Positions 41,322 through 49,182 of a stretch of DNA of 64,000 bases are shown piece after piece; the stretch's first letter is position 1; each line of letters begins with the position of its first letter. Source of the DNA: JAJFJD01 sp965228695 (GTDB lineage Bacteria; Pseudomonadota; Alphaproteobacteria; UBA8366); contig CBDDIB010000002.1 in the NCBI GenBank assembly GCA_965228695.1, forward strand, positions 2,976,001 through 3,040,000. The letters run 5' to 3'. Made by a program: the position numbers and the translations under genes. The notes under the pieces are model-generated. The model was given only the letters and a program-made list of their open reading frames with translations. It made no database searches and was not told where the DNA came from.

Positions 41322-42341
41322 ATGGCAGACACCCCAGCGGACGGAACGGCGGGCGCGCCGCGTCCGAATGCGCCGCGCGAGTTGGTCGAGCGCTATCGCA
41401 CCATGGCGCGCATCCGCGCCTTCGAGGAAGCGGCCGAGGCGGCGCATGCGGACGGCCTCGTGAACGGCACCCTGCATCTCTACATCGGCGAGGAAGCGAT
41501 CGCCGCCGGCGTTTGCGGGAACCTCACGCAGACCGACCTGATCACCAGCAATCATCGCGGCCACGGGCACACGCTGGCCAAGGGGGCCGACCCGGTGGCG
41601 ATGTTCAAGGAGTTGTTCGGCCGCATCGGCGGGACCAGCGACGGCAAGGGCGGGTCGATGCATATCGCCGACTTCTCCGTCGGCATGCTGGGCGCGAACG
41701 GCATCGTCTGCGCCGGTATCCCCATCGCGGTCGGCGCGGCGCAGGGCAAGAAGATGATGGGCGAGGACTGCGTCGTGGCGTGTTTCTTCGGCGACGGGGC
41801 GATCAACCGCGGGCCTTTCCTGGAAGGACTCAACTGGGCGCGCATCTACGACCTGCCGGTGCTGTTCGTCTGCGAGGACAATCAATACGCGGCGACCACC
41901 AAATCCGGCGACCTGACCGGCGGCGACGGCCCGGCGGCGCGCGCCGACAGCCTGGGCGTGACCGGGTACACGGTGGACGGTAACGATTTGGTCGCGGTGG
42001 ACGCGCTGGTGACGCAGGTCGTCGCCGACATCCGCGCGGGCAAGGGGCCGGCGCTGCTGCATTGCAAGACATACCGGCAGAAGGGCCACACGCTGTCCGA
42101 CAAGCAGGCCTACCGCAGCCGGGACGAGGTCGCGTCCTATGTGGAACAGGACCCGATCGAACGGTGCCGCGCCTATCTTGTGGAGAATGGGATCGCGGGC
42201 GGCGACCTCACCGCCATCGACGATGCCGCGCGGGCCGAGATGGCGGCGGCGGTGGAGGAAGCCAAGGCGGCGCCGGTACCGACGCCGGCGGACGCTTATG
42301 CCGAGGTCCAGGACGTGGGGGCACCGCAATGGCCGTCATAA
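41322..42341 (+). CDS. Thiamine-dependent dehydrogenase E1 component, alpha subunit (acetoin/pyruvate type)
   Basis: The 339-residue product has the E1 alpha pattern NHRGHGHTLAKGADP and GGSMHIADFSVGMLGANGIV. The TPP motif runs from FFGDGAINRGPFLEGLNWA to CEDNQYA (about residues 160-190). It decarboxylates a 2-oxo acid or cleaves acetoin, passing the acyl group to a lipoyl E2. The ATG chosen has AGGAAG 11 bases upstream, and another ATG at 41283 is in frame but lacks a ribosome binding site. It overlaps the beta-subunit gene by 13 bp. Confidence 0.87.
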   Translation: MADTPADGTAGAPRPNAPRELVERYRTMARIRAFEEAAEAAHADGLVNGTLHLYIGEEAIAAGVCGNLTQTDLITSNHRGHGHTLAKGADPVAMFKELFGRIGGTSDGKGGSMHIADFSVGMLGANGIVCAGIPIAVGAAQGKKMMGEDCVVACFFGDGAINRGPFLEGLNWARIYDLPVLFVCEDNQYAATTKSGDLTGGDGPAARADSLGVTGYTVDGNDLVAVDALVTQVVADIRAGKGPALLHCKTYRQKGHTLSDKQAYRSRDEVASYVEQDPIERCRAYLVENGIAGGDLTAIDDAARAEMAAAVEEAKAAPVPTPADAYAEVQDVGAPQWPS

Positions 42342-43294
42342 CCTACCGTCAGGCCGCCATCGACGCGGTGGCGGAAGCCTTCGACCGCGATCCGCGCGTC
42401 TGGGCGCTGGGCGAGGATATCGGGCGCGGCGGCACCTACGGGCAATACGGCGACCTGGGCGTCCGTTATGCGGACCGGGTGGTCAGCACGCCGATTTCCG
42501 AGGCCACGATCATGGGCGCGGGTGTCGGCGCGGCGCTGGTCGGCACGCGGCCTATCGTCGAACTGCGCGCGGCGGACTTCGCGCTTTGTGCGGTCGACGA
42601 GATGATCAACCAAGCGGCCAAGGCGCGCTACATGTTCGGCGGCCAGGCGCGCTGTCCGGTGGTAATCCGGCAGGCGACGGGACTGAGGGCGTCGACGGCC
42701 GCGCAGCATTCGCAATCCTTCGAAGCCTGGTATGTCCATGTGCCGGGTCTGGTGGTGCTGGCCCCGGCGACACCCGCCGACAACAAGGGCCTGCTGACTG
42801 CGGCCATTGAATGCGACGATCCGGTGATCTTCTTCGAGAGCAAGACGCTGTGGGACGCCGAGGGCGAGGTGCCGGATGGCGACCATGTTGTGCCGATCGG
42901 ACAGGCGCGGACGGCGCGCATCGGCGGCGATGCCACCATCGTCACATGGTCCGGCGCGCTGCCCGCGGTCGAAACGGCGGCGGACGCGGCGGCGGAGAAG
43001 GGGATCAACGCCGAGGTGATCGACCTGCGCAGCCTGTGGCCGTGGGATGAGGCGGCGGTGCTGGCCTCCGTCGAGAAGACCGGGCGGCTCGTCATCGTGC
43101 ATGAGGCGGTGCAGGTCGGCGGGTTCGGCGCGGAAATCTCCGCGACGGTCGCCGAGAAGATCGGCCACAAGCTGAAAGCGCCGGTCCGTCGCTTCGGCGC
43201 GCCGCGCATTCCGGTGCCCTTCGCGCCGGAAATGGAAGTTGTCTGCCAGGTTCAGGTGGACGAGGTCGTCGCGGCGCTCGAAGAGATGGCGTGA
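42329..43294 (+). CDS. Thiamine-dependent dehydrogenase E1 component, beta subunit
   Basis: The 321-residue protein has the E1 beta hallmarks. These are VWALGEDIGRGGTYGQYGDL, ISEATIMGAGVGAALVGTRPIVE, VIRQATGLRASTAAQHSQSFEAWYVHVPGL with the active-site histidines, and FESKTLW. The C-terminal transketolase domain ends FGAPRIPVPFAPEME. Translation is coupled to E1 alpha by overlap. No E2 (lipoyl) or E3 gene follows. Instead the operon ends in two dispersed repeats. Confidence 0.88.
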   Translation: MAVITYRQAAIDAVAEAFDRDPRVWALGEDIGRGGTYGQYGDLGVRYADRVVSTPISEATIMGAGVGAALVGTRPIVELRAADFALCAVDEMINQAAKARYMFGGQARCPVVIRQATGLRASTAAQHSQSFEAWYVHVPGLVVLAPATPADNKGLLTAAIECDDPVIFFESKTLWDAEGEVPDGDHVVPIGQARTARIGGDATIVTWSGALPAVETAADAAAEKGINAEVIDLRSLWPWDEAAVLASVEKTGRLVIVHEAVQVGGFGAEISATVAEKIGHKLKAPVRRFGAPRIPVPFAPEMEVVCQVQVDEVVAALEEMA

Positions 43295-43305
43295 CCGGGC
43301 CGGGT

Positions 43306-43375
43306 CATCCTTCGACAGGCTCAGCATGAGGGTTATTCTAAAGTTCGGTCCTCATCCTGAGCTTGTCGAAGGATG
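43306..43375. repeat. Dispersed inverted repeat, copy 2
   Basis: Two 26-base arms (43306-43331 and 43350-43375), reverse complements with two mismatches, enclose an 18-base spacer. The arms have the same core as the copy at 34852-34923. It lies 11 bases after the E1 beta stop and may also act as a terminator. Confidence 0.87.
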
Positions 43376-43390
43376 TATTTCTGGGCGCAC

Positions 43391-43463
43391 CTGGATTCCG
43401 CGGGGATGACGGTTAATGGATTGGTCCCCTTATCGCGTCACGCCCGCGAAAGCGGGAGTCCAT
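43391..43463. repeat. Second dispersed inverted repeat type, left arm internally shortened
   Basis: The left arm (43391-43411, CTGGATTCCGCGGGGATGACG) and right arm (43436-43463, ending GCGAAAGCGGGAGTCCAT) pair at both ends. The left arm lacks about seven bases (the CGCTTTC part) relative to the right. This resembles the common alphaproteobacterial CCCGCGAAAGCGGGA intergenic palindrome. It follows the first repeat directly. Confidence 0.65.
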
Positions 43464-43518
43464 CGGGCTCCTAAGGTAGTTTCAATTCGAACACGACCAA
43501 GCACAGAGGAATCATCGA

Positions 43519-45264
43519 ATGAGTGGGACGGCGGATAATTACGCGCGGCGGATGACCGGCGGCGAGGCCTTGGCGGAAATGCTGAAGGCGCATGGTGCGG
43601 ACCGGATGTTCGGGATGGGCGGCTTTCAGCTCTTGCCGTTCTACGAGGCCGCGCGCGCCCTCGGGCTGCAGCACACGCTGATCAACGACGAGCGCTGCGG
43701 CGCCTTCGCCGCCGATGCCTATGCCCGCGTCACCGGCCGTCCCGGCGTGTGCGACGGCACGCTCGGCCCGGGCGTGACCAATCTGATCACCGGTATGACC
43801 GAGGCCTTGAACGCGGGCGTCCCGATGATCGTGCTGGCGGGCGATACCAACCGGCTGCACGCCTGGAAGAACATGACGCAAGAATGCCGGCAGGTGGACA
43901 TCCTGACACCCGCGTCGAAGGAACTGATCCGCATCGAGGACGCCACGCGCATTCCCGAATTGGTGCGCCGCGCCTTTGCGCTGGCGACCAGCGGGCGGCC
44001 CGGGCCGGTCGTGCTCGACGTGCCGGAAGACATCTGCCACGCCGAATTGGAGTTCGCCGCCGACGATTTCTGGGTGGACGAGTCGCACCGCTCGATCCCG
44101 GGGCAACGTATGCGTCCGGCCGCCGATGATTTGGCGCGCGCCGCGGCGATCCTGGGCAAGGCGAAGCGGCCGTTGATCCTCGCGGGGGGCGGTATCCATC
44201 TGTCCTATGCGCACGAAGCGCTGCAGGAATTGGCCGAAACATTGAACATTCCCGTCGCGCACACGATGAGCGGCAAGGGCGGGATCGCCTGCACGCATCC
44301 GCTTTCCGCCGGGCTGTACGGCCGTTATTCGCGCATCGCCAACGATCTGATCGAGAAGTCGGATTGTCTACTAGTAGTAGGAGGGAAGCTTGGCGAAATC
44401 CCGACCAAGCGTTTCGCATTGATGCCGGACGGTGTGCCGCTCATTCATCTGGATATCCTGGAGGAAGAGATCGGCCGCACCACGCGCACCGAGGTCGGCC
44501 TGTGGGGCGACGCGCGCGAAGGCCTGACCGATCTGCTGACCGAACTGTCCGACAGCGCTACCGGCCAACGCACCATGCGCCAAGACTATGTCGCCGAGGT
44601 GCCGGTGCGGATGGAGAAGTGGAAGACCGAGGCTGCGGACCGGCTGAACTCGACCGAGAGTCCGATCAACATGGCGCGCATGCTGAACGAGTTGAACAAG
44701 GTGATGCCCGCGGAATCGGTGCTGGTCGCCGACGGTGGCTTCGCCGGGCATTGGACCGGCTTCCTCTACGACACCAAGCTGGCGGGCCGGACCTATATCG
44801 CCGACCGGGGCATGGCCTCGATCGGGTATGGCTTACCGGGGTCGATCGGCGCGCAACTCGGCGTGCCCGACCGTCCGGTGGTCGGCATCACCGGCGACGG
44901 CGGGTTCAACATGGCGATCGGAGACCTGGAAACCGCGCTGCGCACCAAGGCGGGCTGCACGATCTGCGTCGTCAACAACGCGGCGTCCGGCTATGTGAAG
45001 GCGCTGCAGCATTCCATGTATGACGGCAAGTATCAGTCGAGCGACCTGGTCGAGATGGACTACGCCAAGATTGCGGATGCCTTCGGTTGCACCGGCATCC
45101 GCGTGGAAGACCCCGACGATCTGGGCAAGGCGATCCAGACCGGCATCGACGAGACTGACCGCCCGACCGTGATCGACATGATCGTCACCCGCGACCCGGC
45201 GAAAATGCTGCCCGCCGTGGACAGCCGCGTGCTCAAGGTCGAGAAGGGCGACCGGCCGGTCTAA
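43519..45264 (+). CDS. Thiamine-diphosphate-dependent enzyme (acetolactate synthase large-subunit-like)
   Basis: The 581-residue TPP enzyme has the N-terminal activating Glu in TLINDERCGAFAADAYARVTG. The FAD/NAD-like middle domain contains AKRPLILAGGGIHLS. The TPP motif runs from GITGDGGFNMAIGDLETALRT to CVVNNAASG (about residues 455-490). No regulatory small subunit is nearby, so a catabolic carboligase or decarboxylase (oxalyl-CoA, sulfopyruvate or glyoxylate type) is more likely than IlvB. Codons around 44364-44383 (TGT CTA CTA GTA GTA GGA) are unlike the rest of the gene and include the CTACTAGTAG palindrome. Confidence 0.85.
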   Translation: MSGTADNYARRMTGGEALAEMLKAHGADRMFGMGGFQLLPFYEAARALGLQHTLINDERCGAFAADAYARVTGRPGVCDGTLGPGVTNLITGMTEALNAGVPMIVLAGDTNRLHAWKNMTQECRQVDILTPASKELIRIEDATRIPELVRRAFALATSGRPGPVVLDVPEDICHAELEFAADDFWVDESHRSIPGQRMRPAADDLARAAAILGKAKRPLILAGGGIHLSYAHEALQELAETLNIPVAHTMSGKGGIACTHPLSAGLYGRYSRIANDLIEKSDCLLVVGGKLGEIPTKRFALMPDGVPLIHLDILEEEIGRTTRTEVGLWGDAREGLTDLLTELSDSATGQRTMRQDYVAEVPVRMEKWKTEAADRLNSTESPINMARMLNELNKVMPAESVLVADGGFAGHWTGFLYDTKLAGRTYIADRGMASIGYGLPGSIGAQLGVPDRPVVGITGDGGFNMAIGDLETALRTKAGCTICVVNNAASGYVKALQHSMYDGKYQSSDLVEMDYAKIADAFGCTGIRVEDPDDLGKAIQTGIDETDRPTVIDMIVTRDPAKMLPAVDSRVLKVEKGDRPV

Positions 45265-45271
45265 ACGTCCG

Positions 45272-46282
45272 TCACCCGCCCCAGATTTCGCCGAGCGCGC
45301 GGGCGAAATTGCCGCCGAGATAGGCGGCGATATCGGCATCCTTCCAGCCGCGCGCGACGAGCGCTTGCGTGACCGCCGGCAGCTTGGCGTGCGAATTCGC
45401 CGCCTCGATGTAGCGTGCGGGGATGTCATGGCCGAATGCGTCGCCGTAGCTGGAGATGCCGGTCCAGAGTCGGCGGTTCGCGGCCTCGTAGGCGGTTCTC
45501 TGGAGGTCGCGTGAGGCGGGCAGGTCGGTGCCGAAACCGACATGGTCGATCCCGACCAGGTCGACGATATATTCGATATGCCGGACGAAATCGTCCACGG
45601 TAGGACGGCGGGTCACGTCACCGTCCCAGAGCATCGGGCCGTAGACGCTCGCGCCGATCACACCACCGGTCTCGGCGATGGCCTTGATCACGTCGTCGGA
45701 TTTGTTGCGCACGAGATCGGTGAGCGCCCTGGCGTTGGCGTGTGTTGCCAGCACCGGTTTTTCGCTCATTTCGATGGCGTCGAGCGAGGTGCGCTGCCCC
45801 ACATGGCTGAGGTCGATCGCCATGCCGAGGTCGTTCATCGCTTTCACGGCGTCACGGCCCAACACACTGAGCCCGGAATCTTCCGTTTCCAGGCAACCGT
45901 CGCCGAGCGCGTTGCGGTAGTTGTAGGTGATCTGCATGACGCGGACGCCGAGCCGGTGGAACAGTTCCAAGCGGTCGAGCCGGTCGCCCATGGGCCGCAT
46001 GTTCTGCCAACCCATGATCAGGCCGATCTGTCCCGCTTGTTTCGCCGCGTCGAGATCCGCCGCCCGTTCGATCAGCCGCCATTCGCAATCGGGTTCCTTC
46101 AAGACGTGCAGCCACCCGGCGATGCGGTCGCAGGTCTCCGCATACTCCGCCTCGAAATTGGCGATGGTGACGTTCAGCGCGTTGACGCCGCCGGTGCGCA
46201 GGTCGCCGGTGTAGCCGTCGCTGTAATAGGACAGGCCGTCGATGACGAGAGATCGCTCTTGGATTTCGGATGCGGTCGGCAC
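45272..46282 (-). CDS. Peptidase M19 (membrane dipeptidase) family protein lacking the N-terminal HxD
   Basis: The 336-residue product aligns with renal-dipeptidase-like enzymes. It has IGLIMGWQNMRPMGD (bridging-Glu region altered), GVRVMQITYNYRNALGDGCLE, a later AIDLSHVGQRT with a His ligand, PVLATHANARALTD with the next His, and IDHVGFGTDL with the final Asp. The N-terminal zinc motif, usually DGHND, reads VIDGLSYYSDG, so one metal site looks lost. It may be a mononuclear hydrolase of another amide. The start is GTG with AAGGA upstream. It converges with the TPP gene (7-bp gap). Confidence 0.78.
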   Translation of the reverse strand: MPTASEIQERSLVIDGLSYYSDGYTGDLRTGGVNALNVTIANFEAEYAETCDRIAGWLHVLKEPDCEWRLIERAADLDAAKQAGQIGLIMGWQNMRPMGDRLDRLELFHRLGVRVMQITYNYRNALGDGCLETEDSGLSVLGRDAVKAMNDLGMAIDLSHVGQRTSLDAIEMSEKPVLATHANARALTDLVRNKSDDVIKAIAETGGVIGASVYGPMLWDGDVTRRPTVDDFVRHIEYIVDLVGIDHVGFGTDLPASRDLQRTAYEAANRRLWTGISSYGDAFGHDIPARYIEAANSHAKLPAVTQALVARGWKDADIAAYLGGNFARALGEIWGG

Positions 46283-46305
46283 GGGTGTTGGTTCCTTCTT
46301 CGTCG

Positions 46306-47121
46306 TTAGCGGGCCGACGCCTGCGCGATCGCGGCAACAAGCGCCTTTGCCGTCATGCCGGCTCTGCCGCCCATAGCGATTGCGGTGTTGTTGAGATGCG
46401 TGACGATGCCGTCTTCATAGGTCGAGCGGGCGTCGCCGATGCGGGCGCTGTCATACGACACGGTCGCCCCGGCGATCCCGCGCGCGTCGAGGGCGGGCAG
46501 GCGGCTGATCCCGGCGTCGTCGATCCCGACGCCCGCGTCGTTATACAGCGCGGCGACAACGTCGTGTTTGATCGCGGTCTCCGGCTTGCCGCCGAGCAGT
46601 TGGCCGTGCGAACCGGTTACCAGGATGCGATTGCGGTCCTTCGGCAACACCAGCGAATTCGAATCAATCCCCCACACCTCGGGCAAGCCCGGGTCGGCGG
46701 CCAGCAGGAACCGGGCTTCCTGCTTTTCCGGCGGATCGGTGTCCGGAACCGATGCAGCATGAAGGTGGTCCGCCGCCTCGCGGCAGGACATGCCCTCCGT
46801 GCAGCCCGCCGCGAGCGCATGCGCATTCGCGTGACTGATCACGCCGCGGCGCATCATGTCGCCGCCGTCGCCGATCCGCGCCGACGTATGCGCGACCGTG
46901 GCTGCGGCCATACCCATCTCGTCGAGGTAGGCGAGTCCCCCGATGCCCGCGTCGTCCTTGCCGACGCCCGCATCGTTTAGGATGACGCCGCGCAATCGGC
47001 CCAGGGCCGCAAGATAGGTCGCGTAGACCCCGCCATGGGATCCGGCGACGAGGATCTTGCCGCGAAAACTATTGTCCAGGCGGGTGATGCTGTCGAGAAC
47101 GAGAGGCGGCGGGTTCGTCAT
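46306..47121 (-). CDS. Uncharacterised protein made of two tandem copies of one domain
   Basis: I do not recognise a characterised family. The 271-residue product contains two related halves (about residues 21-121 and 164-265). Each has, in order, a hydrophobic strand ending in GSHG (KILVAGSHGG / RILVTGSHGQ), NDAGVGxDDAGI, a Gly-Ala strand with VxxxSARIGD, and an Asn-containing helix (HANAHALA / HLNNTAIA). The glycine/aspartate-rich motifs suggest a nucleotide- or metal-binding site in each half. The ATG of MTNPPP is chosen, and an upstream in-frame ATG at 47163 would add 14 residues. Neither has a clear Shine-Dalgarno. It lies directly upstream of the M19-like gene, on the same strand (23-bp gap). 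Confidence 0.65.
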   Translation of the reverse strand: MTNPPPLVLDSITRLDNSFRGKILVAGSHGGVYATYLAALGRLRGVILNDAGVGKDDAGIGGLAYLDEMGMAAATVAHTSARIGDGGDMMRRGVISHANAHALAAGCTEGMSCREAADHLHAASVPDTDPPEKQEARFLLAADPGLPEVWGIDSNSLVLPKDRNRILVTGSHGQLLGGKPETAIKHDVVAALYNDAGVGIDDAGISRLPALDARGIAGATVSYDSARIGDARSTYEDGIVTHLNNTAIAMGGRAGMTAKALVAAIAQASAR

Positions 47122-47221
47122 ACGGTGGGCTGCGGTTGGAACGCCGGTGCTGCCGGAGAGCATACGTCATCGCCGCCCGCGCCGCGACCGGAACGGTCGC
47201 TCAATCACGTCGTTTGGAGGA

Positions 47222-49024
47222 TCAGGCGGCGCTGTCGAGGGTCCGGGCCGCAGGAAGATGCAGAATGACGGTTGTGCCCACGCCCTCGTCGGACTTGATC
47301 ACGAGGCGGCCGCCATGAAGTTCCGCGAGACGTTTGGCGAGGGGAAGTCCGAGGCCGGTGCCACCTATGACCTCTGTGGCGCCGCCGGTTACACGGCCGA
47401 ACGGGATCAGCGCGACGGCTAAGTCCCGCTGCGACATACCGTTACCGGTATCCTCGATACCGATCGCGATGCCGCCGCCGTAATCGCGCGCCGCCGTGAT
47501 GGTTACACGGCCTTCGGCCGCGGTGTATTTCACGGCGTTCGACAGCAGGTTGACCAGGATCTGCTTCAACTTGACCGAACTGCCGCGAAATAGGGGCAGG
47601 CCGTCCTCCATCCGAACGGCCAGATCGATCCGTGCTTCGGTTGCCTGAATTTGGAGCATGTTTACGGCATCTTCGATCAAATCCGTGACGGAAACGGTGT
47701 CATCTTCGATTTCCACCTTGCCGCTCTCGATTTTCGACAGGTCGAGGATGTTGTGGATGATCGAAAGCAGATGTTCGCCCGAACGCCGTATGTCGACGAC
47801 ATATTCCTGATAACGTTCGTTACCCACCGGCCCCATGACCTGGTTTTCCATAGTCTGGGAAAAGCCGATGATCGCGTTCAGCGGCGTTCGCAATTCGTGG
47901 CTCATGTTGGCCAGGAACTTCGTCTTTGCGCGGTCCGCGTTTTGAGCGTGGTCGAGCGCAAGCGCCAGCGATTGCTGGTTGTCCTGGATGCGCTGGGCCA
48001 TCTCATTGAAGCCGTCCGCCAGTTCCTGCATATCCGGTGTCGCCGACCAGCGGAGGGGCGGCACCCGCGCATTTAGTTTGCCCTCGGTGATACGCCGCGC
48101 GGTCCGCCGGACGGCGTCCACTGGGCGGGTGATCCGGCCGGCGACCATCCATCCCAGCAGCGCCGCCGCGAGCACGCCGAACAGCGCGAGCGTGAACGCA
48201 ACTTGCTTCACAGCCTGCGCTCGTTCAATCAGCTCGCCCATCGGCTGCGGAACCATGACGCCCCAGCCGGTCCGCGGCACCGTCGTGAATCCCGAGATCA
48301 TGTCTTGCTTGACCGCCGGCGAATAGAAGGTCGTCACGCCGCTTTCGCCGGCCATCATTTGTCGCACCGGCTTGACCTTGGCGATGTTCTTGATCGAGCG
48401 CTGCCAGACGCGTTTCGGGTGCGCGATGACGTTGCCGGACCGGTCGACGATGGCGGCATGTCCCTTCTGGCCGAATGTAATGGCGGTCTGCAATTCGACG
48501 ATGAAGTCGGGCCGCAACGCGGCGATGGCGATCCGGTTGTCGGCAATTCGTTGATTGAGGTAAATCGTGGGCTCACCGGCGCTGTCGGGCATGACGTCGC
48601 TATAGTCGATCTCCGCAGCGGCAGCGGCGAGGATCGACCTGATCCGCTCGTCGATCGAAAAAGGGATTTCCGCCGAGCCGTGCTGCGCAATGGCCACGGC
48701 TCTACCGTCGTTATCGACAATTCGGAAGTGAGTGAACTTGTAGCTTGCCTCTACAAAAGATCCGAGTTTCAGGTCCGCCCCGTTTTGATACCGCGACACG
48801 ATATGCTCGAAAGCATGCGCGGAATCTTGCGCGTACCGTTCGAGCACGAACGCGGTGTTCTTCGCCAAAAGCAGATGTTTTTCCCGGACGTGGTCGATTT
48901 CGGTTTGCAATGCGGTCCGCTCGACCCAGATGCCGAGTATGAGGACGGGCACCGTCGCAATGATGGTGAAGAACGCTGCGAGTAATATTCGAAGTCGAAT
49001 CTTCAAAACAGGCCAACGCCTCAT
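47222..49024 (-). CDS. Membrane sensor histidine kinase with dCache sensor
   Basis: The 600-residue kinase has a transmembrane helix at about residues 12-33. A periplasmic dCache domain (about 37-262) contains GHAAIVDRSGNVIAHP. A second helix (about 275-296) and HAMP follow, then HisKA with the phosphorylated His376 in FLANMSHELRTPLNAIIGFS. The HATPase part has NLLSNAVKYTA, GIEDTGNGMS and GGTGLGLPLAKRLAELHGG. It senses an external small ligand. No response regulator is encoded in the window, so its partner is elsewhere. Confidence 0.93.
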   Translation of the reverse strand: MRRWPVLKIRLRILLAAFFTIIATVPVLILGIWVERTALQTEIDHVREKHLLLAKNTAFVLERYAQDSAHAFEHIVSRYQNGADLKLGSFVEASYKFTHFRIVDNDGRAVAIAQHGSAEIPFSIDERIRSILAAAAAEIDYSDVMPDSAGEPTIYLNQRIADNRIAIAALRPDFIVELQTAITFGQKGHAAIVDRSGNVIAHPKRVWQRSIKNIAKVKPVRQMMAGESGVTTFYSPAVKQDMISGFTTVPRTGWGVMVPQPMGELIERAQAVKQVAFTLALFGVLAAALLGWMVAGRITRPVDAVRRTARRITEGKLNARVPPLRWSATPDMQELADGFNEMAQRIQDNQQSLALALDHAQNADRAKTKFLANMSHELRTPLNAIIGFSQTMENQVMGPVGNERYQEYVVDIRRSGEHLLSIIHNILDLSKIESGKVEIEDDTVSVTDLIEDAVNMLQIQATEARIDLAVRMEDGLPLFRGSSVKLKQILVNLLSNAVKYTAAEGRVTITAARDYGGGIAIGIEDTGNGMSQRDLAVALIPFGRVTGGATEVIGGTGLGLPLAKRLAELHGGRLVIKSDEGVGTTVILHLPAARTLDSAA

Positions 49025-49182
49025 GTATTAAGGATGGCGCAATACTCGTCCCGAATGCTTAACGAAAATCTAATCCGTTTTATCGCTTTGAAGTTGTTTC
49101 ATTCTTTTTCGGGAATAACGTGTGTCCGACGGCCGTCTGCCACATTAACGGGTAGGCAGGAGGATCGGATAGATTCCACGGA

